This document shows, one piece after another, positions 36,311 through 44,854 of a DNA stretch of 64,000 nucleotides (within the stretch, counting starts at the first letter, position 1; each line of letters starts with the position of its first letter). Location of the stretch: the NCBI RefSeq assembly GCF_000092645.1, contig NC_014165.1:744001-808000 (forward strand). Reading direction: 5' to 3'. Position numbers and translations under genes: made by a program. The notes beneath the pieces were generated by a model. The model did not search any database. It saw only the letters and a program-made list of their open reading frames with translations, and was not told the origin of the DNA. Source of the DNA: Thermobispora bispora DSM 43833 (GTDB lineage: Bacteria; Actinomycetota; Actinomycetes; Streptosporangiales; Streptosporangiaceae).

Positions 36311-37324
36311 GTGGATACCGGGGGGAAGCCCAGCGCCGATGACGTGCGATGGCTGGTCGCCGGATCGCAGCCGGTCTATACCCGCCGTCAGGTGATCGAG
36401 GCGGCCGGGGTGCGGCCGGACTTCGCATCCCGGATCTGGCGGGCGCTCGGCTTCCCGGCCCCGGCCGACGACGCGGTGGCGTTCTCCGAGGCCGACGTGG
36501 CGGCGCTGCGGCGGGTGCGCGCGCACCTCGAGGCGGGCCTGCTCGACGAGCAGACCACGATCCGCATGGCGCGGGCGCTGGGCCGTACCACGGCGCGGCT
36601 CGCCCAGTGGCAGGCGGAGATCATGACGAGCTCCTTGCTCGAGCAGCCCGGCAGGCCCGGCGAGGCCGACCTGGAGCGGGTCATGGAGACGACCCGCCGG
36701 TTGCTGCCCGACTTCGAGCAGATGCTCGTCCACGTGTGGCGGTCGCAGCTCAGCGTGGCGACGAGCCGGCTGCTCTCGCTCGCCGAGGGGGAGGAGGCCC
36801 AGCCCGGCCGCCCGTGCCTGGCGGTGGGCTTCGCCGACCTCGTGGCCTTCACCAAGGTGTCCCGGGAGCTGGACGAGCCGGCCCTCGCCGAGCTGGTCGA
36901 GCGGTTCGAGAGCCGGGCATCCGACGTGATCGCGGCCCACGGAGGTCGGCTGGTCAAGACCCTGGGGGACGAGGTGCTGTTCACCAGCGACGAGCCGTCC
37001 GGGGTCGCCTCCATCGCGCTCGACCTGGTGAGCGAGTTGAAACGTGACAAGAGCGGCCCGGACGTCCGGATCGGGCTCGCGTACGGGCCGGTGGTGCCGC
37101 TCATGGGGGACGTCTTCGGCGCCACGGTCAACCTCGCCGCCCGGCTCACCTCGATCGCGCGGCCGGGGACGATCATCGCCGACGCCGAGCTGGCCGGCGC
37201 GCTCAACGGGGTCGCGGGCTTCCACCTGGTCAGGCTGCGCGCCCGGCCGGTCCGCGGTGTCGGGACCATCCGCCCGTACGTGCTGCGGCGGGCCCGCCCT
37301 GACCGTCCCGAGGGCGAAAAGTGA
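36311..37324 (+). CDS. Class III adenylate/guanylate cyclase with N-terminal regulatory domain
   Basis: This 337-residue protein has residues 1-160 as an all-helical domain like the autoinhibitory region of the pH-sensing mycobacterial cyclase Rv1264. It begins with a MerR-like helix-turn-helix (YTRRQVIEAAGV). The catalytic domain, about 168-330, has FADLVAFTKVS (first metal Asp), KTLGDEVLFT (second Asp, with Lys for adenine recognition just before) and TVNLAARLTSIA (transition-state Asn and Arg). The essential residues appear intact. Start GTG 36311 has a GGGAGGAG site. Confidence 0.92.
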   Translation: MDTGGKPSADDVRWLVAGSQPVYTRRQVIEAAGVRPDFASRIWRALGFPAPADDAVAFSEADVAALRRVRAHLEAGLLDEQTTIRMARALGRTTARLAQWQAEIMTSSLLEQPGRPGEADLERVMETTRRLLPDFEQMLVHVWRSQLSVATSRLLSLAEGEEAQPGRPCLAVGFADLVAFTKVSRELDEPALAELVERFESRASDVIAAHGGRLVKTLGDEVLFTSDEPSGVASIALDLVSELKRDKSGPDVRIGLAYGPVVPLMGDVFGATVNLAARLTSIARPGTIIADAELAGALNGVAGFHLVRLRARPVRGVGTIRPYVLRRARPDRPEGEK

Positions 37325-37341
37325 CCCAGCACACGTAGGCA

Positions 37342-37383
37342 AGGTAAGCCTTACCTGGCTATAGTTAGGTTTGCCTAACCTAC
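37342..37383 (+). promoter_or_regulatory. Two DtxR/IdeR-type iron boxes flanking a -10 box
   Basis: The first core AGGTAAGCCTTACCT (37342-37356) matches the consensus AGGTWAGSCTWACCT at every position. The second, AGGTTTGCCTAACCT (37367-37381), differs at one. Their centres are 25 bp apart. A TATAGT -10 box (37360-37365) lies between them. Iron-loaded regulator bound here should block the promoter. Confidence 0.88.
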
Positions 37384-37404
37384 TGAGAAGGGTCTCCCTG
37401 CAGC

Positions 37405-37581
37405 ATGTACGCCTGTATCTGCCGTGCGGTGACGGAGAGCGAGGTCCTCGAGGCCATCGCCGCTGGTGCCAAGAGCGCGCGCCAGATCAGGGACGCCACC
37501 GGGGCGGGCAGTGACTGCGCTATCTGCGTCCGCCGGCTCTGTGCGATCCTGAAACGGACGGAATTGGTCACCAGCGCATAA
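37405..37581 (+). CDS. bfd: Bacterioferritin-associated ferredoxin
   Basis: This 58-residue (2Fe-2S) protein begins MYACICRAVTESEVLEAI. Its four cluster Cys are at positions 4, 6, 38 and 41 (CxC then CxxC). The helix-turn region ATGAGSDCAICVRRL is typical. Bfd docks on bacterioferritin and feeds electrons to release stored iron. The bfr gene follows after 11 bases. The promoter carries two iron boxes. It is too short for many gene callers. Confidence 0.95.
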   Translation: MYACICRAVTESEVLEAIAAGAKSARQIRDATGAGSDCAICVRRLCAILKRTELVTSA

Positions 37582-37592
37582 CGGGGGCATTC

Positions 37593-38075
37593 ATGCGGGG
37601 GGACCCAGAGGTCATCACGCTGCTCAATGAGCAGCTCACCGCCGAACTGACCGCGATCAACCAGTTCTTCCTCCACTCCAAGCTGCAGGAGAACTGGGGG
37701 TACCGCAAGCTCGCGGAGCAGACCCGGGACGAGTCGTTCGGCGAGATGCGCCACGCCGAGTGGCTCACCGACCGGATCATCTTCCTGGAAGGCCTGCCGA
37801 ACTACCAGCGGCTCGGCACCCTGCACATCGGGCAGACGGTCAAGGAGCAGCTCGAGGCCGACCTCGCGCTCGAGCAGGGCGTCGTCGATCGGCTGCGCAC
37901 CGGCATCGTCACGATGCGGGAGCGCGGCGACATCACCTCGGCGCGGATCTTCGAGAAGATCCTCGAGGACGAGGAAGAGCATATCGACTACCTGGAGACC
38001 GAGCTCGGCCTGATCGAGGCCCTCGGCGAGCAGCTCTACCTGCAGCACTACATCGGCGACGCCGAATCGGACTGA
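37593..38075 (+). CDS. bfr: Bacterioferritin
   Basis: This 160-residue iron-storage subunit forms a 24-mer shell. The di-iron ferroxidase ligands Glu18, Glu51, His54, Glu94, Glu127 and His130 are all present at the standard positions, and Met52, which ligates the inter-subunit haem, is kept in GEMRHAEWL. The gene is co-transcribed with bfd, so storage and release proteins are made together under iron control. Confidence 0.97.
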   Translation: MRGDPEVITLLNEQLTAELTAINQFFLHSKLQENWGYRKLAEQTRDESFGEMRHAEWLTDRIIFLEGLPNYQRLGTLHIGQTVKEQLEADLALEQGVVDRLRTGIVTMRERGDITSARIFEKILEDEEEHIDYLETELGLIEALGEQLYLQHYIGDAESD

Positions 38076-38126
38076 TCCGGGCGATCACGCCGCTCCGGAC
38101 GATCACGTGCTTCCCGGCTCCGGCCG

Positions 38127-38147
38127 GGCCCGCGTCAGGTGCGGGCC
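38127..38147 (+). terminator. GC hairpin after bfr
   Basis: GGCCCGC (38127-38133) pairs with GCGGGCC (38141-38147), 7-nt loop, about 50 bp past the bfr stop. Confidence 0.5.
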
Positions 38148-38254
38148 GGTGGAGCCCGGCCCGGCACTGCGCGCCAGGCACTGCCGTCGCGCAAGTGACC
38201 CCTGGGGGCGTCGCCGGGCGTCGGATCATCGTCTCTCCCGTTCGCCGGCGTGCG

Positions 38255-38313
38255 CGGGGAGCCGCCCGCCGGCCGGTCCGGGGTGGCGGGGAGCCGCCCG
38301 CCGGCCGGTCCGG
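38255..38313. repeat. Two 27-bp identical repeats, 32-bp period
   Basis: Bases 38255-38281 and 38287-38313 carry the same 27-bp sequence, which begins CGGGGAGCCGCC. They lie in the spacer between bfr and the response regulator. Confidence 0.85.
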
Positions 38314-38794
38314 CGTGCCCGCGCGCGGTGCCCTGTGCGGTTCGCGGCCGGCATGGCGCCCCGTGATCGGCACTGCCGTGCTGTACGGCGCCGCGCTGCG
38401 GCTCGCGATGAGAGCCCACCCGGAGGTGGCGGCGCCGCGCATGCGCACCCCTCCGCGGCCGGTGGGCGGTATGACCGGCGTGCCGTACGGCGCCGCGCCG
38501 GGCGCCCGTGATAGAAGCGCATGCATCAGGTGGACCAGGCGCGCCCCGCGACGCCTCTCCCCGGGCCGCAGGGGACCCGTGGAGCCCGGGGATCCGCACC
38601 CGCCGGCACCCGGGTGCGCTTCGCATCGCCCTCCCGTGCCATCCGGCCGGCGCGAAACCGGACGCGGTTCGCCCGATCCTGCGCATATTTCCGGGCAAAA
38701 GATTCGTTATTTCAGATAGTTCTACGGTTAGGTCTTAACTAAACGGAATAAATGTCACTTGCTTTCTGGTGCTTGTGCGGTGGCTATCCTGTAT

Positions 38795-38890
38795 TTGACA
38801 GCGTTTGCCCAGGTCAAGATGTGGGTCAACGTAAAGTCAAACTGCACGCTGTAGCCGGGAAACGATCGCTTAAGGTCCTACGATCTCTAA
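38795..38890 (+). promoter_or_regulatory. Phased GTCAA repeats and -10 box of the two-component operon
   Basis: GTCAA occurs at 38813, 38825 and 38836, steps of 12 and 11 bp. The inverse TTGAC is at 38795. A TACGAT -10-like box (38879-38884) ends seven bases before the ATG. The helical phasing is typical of OmpR-family binding sites and suggests autoregulation. Confidence 0.5.
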
Positions 38891-38891
38891 C

Positions 38892-39560
38892 ATGACCTGC
38901 GTACTTCTCGCCGAGGATGACACCTCGATTTCCGAGCCGCTCGCGCGCGCACTGCGCCGGGAGGGCTACCAGGTCGAGGTGAGCCCTGATGGCCCGCAGG
39001 CCCTCGAGAGGGCGCTGTCGGGGGGCATCGATTTGATCGTGCTGGATCTCGGCCTGCCCGAGATGGACGGGCTCGAGGTCGCCCGCCGTATCCGGGCGGA
39101 GGGACACGGCACTCCGGTCCTGATCCTCACCGCCCGCGTCGACGAGGTCGACACCGTGGTCGGGCTCGACGCCGGTGCCGACGACTATGTGACCAAGCCG
39201 TTCCGCCTCGCCGAGCTGCTCGCTCGGGTACGGGCGCTGCTACGGCGCGGCCAGTCCGAGACACCGGTGGTGCAAGGTGTGCGGATCGACGCCGATTCGC
39301 GCCGGGCCTGGCTCGGGGACAAGGAGCTGCACCTCACCACCAAGGAGTTCGACCTGCTCCGCGTGCTCGTGCGGGACGCCGGCAAGGTCGTCACCCGCGA
39401 GCAGATCATGCGCGAGGTGTGGGACACCAACTGGTGGGGGTCGACCAAGACGCTGGACATGCACATCTCGTGGCTGCGCCGCAAGCTGGGCGATGACGCG
39501 TCCAAGCCGCGGTACATCACCACGGTCCGGGGAGTCGGCTTCCGCTTCGAGCGCGATTAG
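38892..39560 (+). CDS. OmpR/PhoB-family response regulator
   Basis: This 222-residue regulator has a receiver domain with the acidic pair Glu9/Asp10 (LLAEDDTSI), the phosphorylated Asp in LIVLDLGLPEMDG, the Thr in LILTAR, and Lys in DDYVTKPF. The C-terminal winged helix (residues about 125-220) ends RYITTVRGVGFRFERD. It is followed by its kinase gene after 38 bases. There is no ribosome site before the ATG, and a -10 box sits seven bases upstream, so the transcript may be leaderless. The stimulus is unknown. Confidence 0.95.
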   Translation: MTCVLLAEDDTSISEPLARALRREGYQVEVSPDGPQALERALSGGIDLIVLDLGLPEMDGLEVARRIRAEGHGTPVLILTARVDEVDTVVGLDAGADDYVTKPFRLAELLARVRALLRRGQSETPVVQGVRIDADSRRAWLGDKELHLTTKEFDLLRVLVRDAGKVVTREQIMREVWDTNWWGSTKTLDMHISWLRRKLGDDASKPRYITTVRGVGFRFERD

Positions 39561-39598
39561 GCGGGCTCCATGGGATGGCCGCTGGGGAGGAGCTAGCG

Positions 39599-40873
39599 GT
39601 GCGAAGGCGTCTGCTCTCCTCCATGCTGCTCGTGGCGGTCATCGCCGTGCTGCTCTTAGGCGTGCCCCTCAGCGTTCTCGTCGCGCGCATGACCAACGAC
39701 GAGGCCGCTGAGGAGCTCCGGGCCGAGGCGACTCGGCTCCTGGTGGGGGTGGAGTATGCCCTCAGCCGGCAGCAGGCGATCGGCGCCGACCATCTCGCGA
39801 AGAACTACCCGGACAGGTACATCCAGGTGTTCTTCCGCGGGCACCCGCCTGTCGTCGTGGGCACACCGCCGCCGGAGGGGCGCGAGCTCGTCGAAGAGGC
39901 GCGGTCGGAGAACGGCTACATCCGGATCAGCCGGGACTCCGCCCAGGTGGAGCGGGAGGTCCAGACCCGGCTGGTGCTGATCATCGCACTGGCCGTGGTC
40001 GCGCTCGGGGTCGCCGTGTGGCTGGCGACCGTGACGTCGCGTCGCCTGAGCCTGCCACTCCAAGAGCTCACGAAGATCGCGGAGCGGTTGGGCTCCGGCG
40101 ACGCGAGACCGAGCCGGCACCGCAGCGGGATCCCCGAGGTGGATCTCGTCGCCGAGGTGCTGGACCGGAGCGCCCTGCGGATCTCCGACCTGCTCGCCCG
40201 GGAGCGGGAGTTCGCCACGGACGCGTCCCACCAGCTCCGGACACCGCTCACCGGCCTCACCATGCGGCTGGAGGAGATCGTGGCCTCCGCCGACCGGCCG
40301 GAGGTGGTCCGCGAGGAGGGTGAGGCCGCGATCGTGCAGGTGGAGCGGCTCACCGCGGTCATCGACGAACTGCTCGCCGCCGCCCGGCGGCAGCGCCACG
40401 CCCAGGCGGAGCCAATCGAGATCGACGAGATCGTCCAGCAGCAGATCATCGAGTGGGAGCCGACCTTCCGCCGGGCGCAGCGCTCGCTCGTGCTGACCGG
40501 CGATCGCGGTCTGCGGGCGCTCGGCACGCCCGGCGGGCTGAGCCAGGTCTTGGCGACCCTGCTGGAGAACTCGCTGAAGCACGGTGCCGGGACCCTGAGG
40601 ATCCACACCATGAGCAACGAGCGGTCCGTTGTGATCGAGGTGTCGGACGAGGGCCCCGGTATCCCGGACAACCTCGGCCAGAAGATCTTCGAACGCAATG
40701 TCAGCGGGGCCGGCGGCACCGGGCTGGGGCTCACCCTCGCCCGGGCGCTGGTCGCGGCGGATGGGGGAAGGCTGGAGCTCGTCCGGCGGCGCCCGGCGAC
40801 CTTCGCGGTCTTCCTCCGGCACGTCCACGACCTCGAGAAGGAACGCCACCGCGTGGTCAGCGGACCCGCCTGA
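39599..40873 (+). CDS. Two-component sensor histidine kinase
   Basis: This 424-residue membrane kinase has one helix near residues 8-28, a sensor loop of about 95 residues outside the cell, and a second helix near 124-145. A HAMP-like linker follows, then the phosphoacceptor box FATDASHQLRTPLTGL, the N-box LENSLKHGAG, and the ATP loops DEGPGIPD and GGTGLGLTLARA. GTG 39599 follows a strong GGGGAGGAG site. It partners the response regulator directly upstream. The sensor loop gives no clue to the ligand. Confidence 0.94.
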   Translation: MRRRLLSSMLLVAVIAVLLLGVPLSVLVARMTNDEAAEELRAEATRLLVGVEYALSRQQAIGADHLAKNYPDRYIQVFFRGHPPVVVGTPPPEGRELVEEARSENGYIRISRDSAQVEREVQTRLVLIIALAVVALGVAVWLATVTSRRLSLPLQELTKIAERLGSGDARPSRHRSGIPEVDLVAEVLDRSALRISDLLAREREFATDASHQLRTPLTGLTMRLEEIVASADRPEVVREEGEAAIVQVERLTAVIDELLAAARRQRHAQAEPIEIDEIVQQQIIEWEPTFRRAQRSLVLTGDRGLRALGTPGGLSQVLATLLENSLKHGAGTLRIHTMSNERSVVIEVSDEGPGIPDNLGQKIFERNVSGAGGTGLGLTLARALVAADGGRLELVRRRPATFAVFLRHVHDLEKERHRVVSGPA

Positions 40874-40881
40874 GCCCGCAC

Positions 40882-40913
40882 CGGGCCGGCCGTACCGCGG
40901 TCGGACCGGCCCG
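40882..40913 (+). terminator. Hairpin after the histidine kinase gene
   Basis: CGGGCCGG (40882-40889) pairs with CCGGCCCG (40906-40913), 16-nt loop, 9 bp past the stop. There is no T-run. Confidence 0.5.
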
Positions 40914-41127
40914 CCCCGCCACCGGCGGCCGGCATGCCCGGCCGCCGATTCTTCGCCGTGCGGCGCCTCGCCGCGGACCGCTCACCAGGCCGGCGTTCCG
41001 CTGCTCGCCCGCGCCGGCCGTGGCTTCGCCGGCCCGCCCGGTCACCTGACCTGCCGTTCACCCGTGGTGCCCGGGGCACGTGGCCATGCGGTCGTCGCCG
41101 CGGATCCGGGCGCTCGGTCTCGCCCGC

Positions 41128-41625
41128 TCAGCGCACCGCGCTCGCCTGCTCGACCCGCTTCTCCAGCGGCAGGTCGGCGAGGAAGACCCACTTTCGGTAG
41201 GACCAGAAGCGGAACATCGTGCCGAGCACCAGGCCGATCCCCTGGGCGATGTTGTAGCTCACCGCGTCGTGCAGGCCGAGCACGTAGGTGACGAACCAGA
41301 TCACGATCAGCGGCGGCAGCAGCCCGATGCCGTTGAGCAGGAAGAACAGCGCGTACTCGCGGCCGAAGCCGGTCTGCTTGCGGTGCCGGAACGTCCAGTA
41401 CCTGTTGCCGAAGTACGCGAACGTCGTCGCGGCCACGGTGGCGAGCACCTTGGAGGTGAGCGGCCCGAGGCCCACGCCGAAGCGCAGCAGGTTGGCGCCA
41501 CCGAAGTCGATCACGAAGGCGAACGCGCCCACTGTGCCGAACTTCAGCAACTCATGGACGAGCGAGGCGAACCTCGCGTATGCGCGTCGAAGAAACTGCA
41601 CGGCCCGCAGGTCCTTCCCGGTCAT
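41128..41625 (-). CDS. GtrA-family membrane protein
   Basis: This protein of about 165 residues has four membrane helices. KFGTVGAFAFVIDFGGANLL opens the GtrA fold. ATTFAYFGNRYWTFRHRK and the closing FRFWSYRKWVFL are characteristic. GtrA proteins are thought to carry or flip polyprenyl-linked sugars for cell-surface glycosylation. I chose ATG 41625 because the added 28 upstream codons are not family-like, although a GTG at 41709 would keep the frame. Confidence 0.9.
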   Translation of the reverse strand: MTGKDLRAVQFLRRAYARFASLVHELLKFGTVGAFAFVIDFGGANLLRFGVGLGPLTSKVLATVAATTFAYFGNRYWTFRHRKQTGFGREYALFFLLNGIGLLPPLIVIWFVTYVLGLHDAVSYNIAQGIGLVLGTMFRFWSYRKWVFLADLPLEKRVEQASAVR

Positions 41626-41812
41626 CGGCGAGTGGCTCCAGGCTACCGGCCTGGAGGGCCGAAGCACGGTGAGGTGCCGCCGTCCCGTCCGTCTTCCCAG
41701 CTCAATCACGAACGTTTCATGAAATATGCAGCCATACGCGGGAAAATCCTGAGACCGTGGTTACGCTTCCGTAGGATCACTTCGTCGTGCGGAACCACGA
41801 GGTGCTCCTACG

Positions 41813-42730
41813 GTGCTGCGCAGAATCACCGCCCTGGGCCTGGGGCTCGCCCTGCTGACCGCCTGCGGCGGCGAAACGCAGGCGTCGGGCCGCCAGACGA
41901 CCGCCACGCCATCCAGCATTCCCAGCACGGTCACCCTCGACGACGCCGAGGCCGCCTTCGAAATCGTCCGGGATCTCGCGGACGCGTGGCGGGAACGCGA
42001 CTGCGCGAAGATCAAGCACCTCACCGCGGAAGTGGAGCGCGCGGTCGGGGAGCGGGTCTGCGCGGCGGTGCGGAACGGCCTGCCCGCGCCGAAGTTCACC
42101 AACTACCGCGACCCGGAGTTCTTCCTGCCCGCCGGCGGCGATGACGACGAGGACCCGTGGTTCGCCGCGCTCGCCACGACCCCCTCGCCGGCCTACTTCG
42201 TCTTCGTCCGGTCGGGAGGCCGGTGGCGGCTCGCCCTGGGCCCCATCCCGGTCGCGGGCGACGAGCGGCGGCCGGCGAAGGACCGCGCCGCCCTCGCCCG
42301 CAAGGCCGCGGTCCGGGCGCGGCTCGTGCCGCCCCGGCACGTGACCTACCTCACCGACCCGGCCGGCCTCGGCGGCGTGCGGTTCCGCTCCGGTGATCCC
42401 ATGCGGGACCTGCTGAAGGAGCTGGTGCGGACCACGGAGAGCGGCGGCCGGCTCACCGCCGACGTCGGCATCGAGGGCACCGCGCGCACGCTCCCCCTGC
42501 CTAAGGACGGCGCCCTGGTGTTCCACACCATCCGGATCGACTACGAGCAGCGCCCGGGCGGCGGCCGTCCCCGGTACCGTCCCGCGGAGGTGCGCGCGTT
42601 CACCGGAGAGGCGGCGAAGGGGACCGTGCGGGGCACCGAGATGATCGCCCTCGCCACCGCGGTCGACGCGAACGACGAGATGGCCACGGTGGGGATGCGG
42701 CGGGTGCTCTCCGGCATCACCGCCGACTGA
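41813..42730 (+). CDS. Putative lipoprotein of unknown function
   Basis: This 305-residue protein opens with a short signal peptide and a lipobox (ALLTAC, Cys18), so it should be anchored outside the membrane. After a Thr/Ser-rich linker comes a helix-rich region (DDAEAAFEIVRDLADAWRER) containing two Cys about 20 residues apart (DCAKI and RVCAAV). A mixed domain follows with repeated aromatic strands (PAYFVFVRSGGRWRLALGP). I do not recognise a named family. GTG 41813 has a GAGGTG site 8 nt upstream. Confidence 0.8.
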   Translation: MLRRITALGLGLALLTACGGETQASGRQTTATPSSIPSTVTLDDAEAAFEIVRDLADAWRERDCAKIKHLTAEVERAVGERVCAAVRNGLPAPKFTNYRDPEFFLPAGGDDDEDPWFAALATTPSPAYFVFVRSGGRWRLALGPIPVAGDERRPAKDRAALARKAAVRARLVPPRHVTYLTDPAGLGGVRFRSGDPMRDLLKELVRTTESGGRLTADVGIEGTARTLPLPKDGALVFHTIRIDYEQRPGGGRPRYRPAEVRAFTGEAAKGTVRGTEMIALATAVDANDEMATVGMRRVLSGITAD

Positions 42731-42747
42731 CGCCCGGCCGTACCCGG

Positions 42748-42762
42748 CGGGGCGACGCCCCG
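42748..42762 (+). terminator. Hairpin after the lipoprotein gene
   Basis: CGGGGC and GCCCCG pair around a GAC loop, and TCTTGCTC follows. This is the most terminator-like structure in the window, 18 bp past the stop. Confidence 0.6.
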
Positions 42763-43020
42763 TCTTGCTCCGCGGCGAACCGCGCTCGGCCGCCCGCTCG
42801 CCGTCCCGCTCACCCGGCCGCCCGAGGGCACGGCCGGGCCGGCGCATGGCCGGGCGGCGCCCCGCTGCGCGGTCCGGGACGGCCCGATCGGTACCCAAGC
42901 CCCGTGGCCGGTGGGCGCCGCGGGCGCACGCGGGATCACGCCACCGGTGCGGGCGTCGCGGAGTGCGGTGGGGCGCCGCGGGCGCGGGGATCACCGGGCG
43001 GCCGTCCGTGCACCCCACGG
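42763..43020. other. Spacer before purK
   Basis: About 260 bp of GC-rich DNA with no gene that I can support. A TAGGCT hexamer at 43021-43026 is a possible -10 for purK, eight bases before its GTG. Confidence 0.5.
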
Positions 43021-43034
43021 TAGGCTGACCTGTC

Positions 43035-44201
43035 GTGAACAGCCCTGATGTTCCCCTCTCCCGTCCGGTATCACCGCCGGTGGTGGGCATCGTCGGCGCG
43101 GGCCAGCTCGCCCGGATGACCCAGCAGGCCGCCATCGCGCTCGGCGTCGAGCTGCGGGTGCTCGCCAACGACCGCCGCGAGAGCGCGGCCCGGGTGATCC
43201 CCGACGCGCACATCGGCGACCATCGCGACCTCGCCGATCTGCGAGAGTTCGCCAAGGGCTGTGACGTGATCACCTTCGATCACGAGCACGTGCCGAACGA
43301 GCACATCCGGGCCCTGATCGCCGAGGGCCACCGGGTCCACCCCGGTGCGAGCGCGCTGATCCACGCCCAGGACAAGGCGGTCATGCGCGAGCGGCTCACC
43401 GCGATCGGGGCGCCCTGCCCCGGCTGGGCCAGGGTCGCCTCCCTCGCCGACGTGGAGGCGTTCGCCGAGCGGTACGGCTGGCCGGTGGTGCTGAAGGCGG
43501 TGCGCGGCGGGTACGACGGGCGCGGGGTCTGGGTGTGCGCCTCGGCCGAGGAGGCGCGCGGGCCGCTCAGCGGCGGGGCCGAGCTGATCGCCGAGGAGCA
43601 CGTGCCGTTCGAGCGGGAGGTCGCGGTCCTGGTCGCCAGGTCCCCGCACGGCCAGGGGGTGAGCTACCCCGTGGTCGAGACCGTGCAGCAGAACGGCATC
43701 TGCGTCGAGGTCATCGCCCCGGCGCCGGGGCTCGACGAGGGCAGGGCGGCGGACGCCCAGCACATCGCGCTCACCATCGCGCGGGAGCTCGGCGTCACCG
43801 GGCTGCTCGCCGTCGAGATGTTCGACACCGGGACCGGGTTCGTGGTGAACGAGCTCGCCATGCGCCCGCACAACAGCGGCCACTGGACGATCGAGGGCGC
43901 GCGCACCTCACAGTTCGAGCAGCACCTGCGGGCCATCCTCGACCTGCCGCTCGGCTCGCCGGCGCCCACCGCGCCGGTGGTGGTCATGGCGAACCTGCTC
44001 GGCGGCGACGACCCCGACGTCTTCTCCCGTTACGAGCACGTGCTCGCGCACGACCCGGAAATCAAGATCCATTTCTACGGCAAAGAGGTGCGGCCCGGCC
44101 GCAAGATCGGGCACGTGACCGCGCTCGGCACCGACGTGGACGAGGTGCGGGAGCGCGCCCGGCACGCCGCACGCTGCTTGAGAGGACCGGTACATGCCTG
44201 A
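43035..44201 (+). CDS. purK: 5-(Carboxyamino)imidazole ribonucleotide synthase
   Basis: This 388-residue ATP-grasp enzyme converts AIR, bicarbonate and ATP to N5-CAIR in purine synthesis. [18 protein letters not shown] is the N-terminal nucleotide fold. [14 protein letters not shown] and [17 protein letters not shown] carry ATP-binding residues, and [19 protein letters not shown] is the typical active-site strand. The next gene, purE, overlaps by eight bases and performs the following step. Confidence 0.97.
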   Translation: MNSPDVPLSRPVSPPVVGIVGAGQLARMTQQAAIALGVELRVLANDRRESAARVIPDAHIGDHRDLADLREFAKGCDVITFDHEHVPNEHIRALIAEGHRVHPGASALIHAQDKAVMRERLTAIGAPCPGWARVASLADVEAFAERYGWPVVLKAVRGGYDGRGVWVCASAEEARGPLSGGAELIAEEHVPFEREVAVLVARSPHGQGVSYPVVETVQQNGICVEVIAPAPGLDEGRAADAQHIALTIARELGVTGLLAVEMFDTGTGFVVNELAMRPHNSGHWTIEGARTSQFEQHLRAILDLPLGSPAPTAPVVVMANLLGGDDPDVFSRYEHVLAHDPEIKIHFYGKEVRPGRKIGHVTALGTDVDEVRERARHAARCLRGPVHA

Positions 44202-44727
44202 CGTCGGGATCGTCATGGGCAGCGACTCGGACTGGCCGGTGATGCGGGCGGCGGCCGAGGCGCTGTCCGCGTTCGGGGTGTCCTTCGAGGCCGATGTGGT
44301 GTCGGCGCACCGCATGCCCACCGAGATGATCGAGTACGGCAGGCGCGCCGCGGAACGCGGGCTCAAGGTGATCATCGCCGGGGCCGGGGGAGCGGCCCAC
44401 CTGCCGGGCATGCTGGCGTCGGTCACCCCGCTGCCGGTGATCGGCGTCCCGGTGCCGCTCAAGCACCTCGACGGCCTCGACTCGCTGCTGTCGATCGTGC
44501 AGATGCCCGCGGGCGTGCCCGTGGCGACCGTGGCGATCGGCGGGGCGAAGAACGCCGGGCTGCTCGCCGTGCGGATCCTCGCCGCGACCGATGAGCGGCT
44601 GCGGCGGCGCATGGAGGAGTTCCAGGCGGGCCTGCGGGACCAGGCGTACGCCAAGGGCGAGCGGCTGCGGGCCGAGGTCGCGGCCATGCCCGGGGCGGTG
44701 ACCCCGGAGCCGCCCGCGCGGTCCTGA
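44194..44727 (+). CDS. purE: N5-CAIR mutase
   Basis: This 177-residue class I PurE moves the carboxyl group from N5 to C4 of the imidazole ring. [35 protein letters not shown] (catalytic His) and [17 protein letters not shown] are intact. It overlaps purK, so the two sequential enzymes are coupled. The C-terminal 15 residues beyond the fold are Pro/Ala-rich. Confidence 0.97.
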   Translation: MPDVGIVMGSDSDWPVMRAAAEALSAFGVSFEADVVSAHRMPTEMIEYGRRAAERGLKVIIAGAGGAAHLPGMLASVTPLPVIGVPVPLKHLDGLDSLLSIVQMPAGVPVATVAIGGAKNAGLLAVRILAATDERLRRRMEEFQAGLRDQAYAKGERLRAEVAAMPGAVTPEPPARS

Positions 44728-44822
44728 GCGCGGCCCGGCGACGCTGAGGGCGGCCCGGCGGTCCGGAGCCCGGCCGGGCATGTGAGCGCGCCGGGCGGCA
44801 TGAGCGCGGCCGGGCGTGTGAG
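44728..44822. repeat. Degenerate GC repeats between purE and ugd
   Basis: Segments like CCGGGC(G/A)TGTGAGCGCG recur three or four times with small changes, about 20-bp spacing. The two genes converge here. Confidence 0.6.
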
Positions 44823-44824
44823 CG

Positions 44825-44848
44825 CGGCGCGCCCGTCCGGGCGCGCCG
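44825..44848 (-). terminator. 11-bp hairpin after ugd
   Basis: Bases 44825-44835 pair perfectly with 44838-44848 around a two-base gap. In RNA the loop would open to at least four bases. It sits 6 bp beyond the ugd stop, between converging genes. Confidence 0.65.
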
Positions 44849-44854
44849 GCGGGC

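Larger units (their letters stand above)
38076..38891. other. 816-bp region without a gene between bfr and the response regulator
   Basis: It contains a GC hairpin (38127-38147), a 27-bp direct repeat with 32-bp period (38255-38313), and a dispersed near-copy of a CTGTACGGCGCCGCGC-like segment (about 38380 and 38481). From about 38680 the DNA becomes AT-richer and holds the response-regulator promoter. No credible protein is encoded. Confidence 0.6.
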
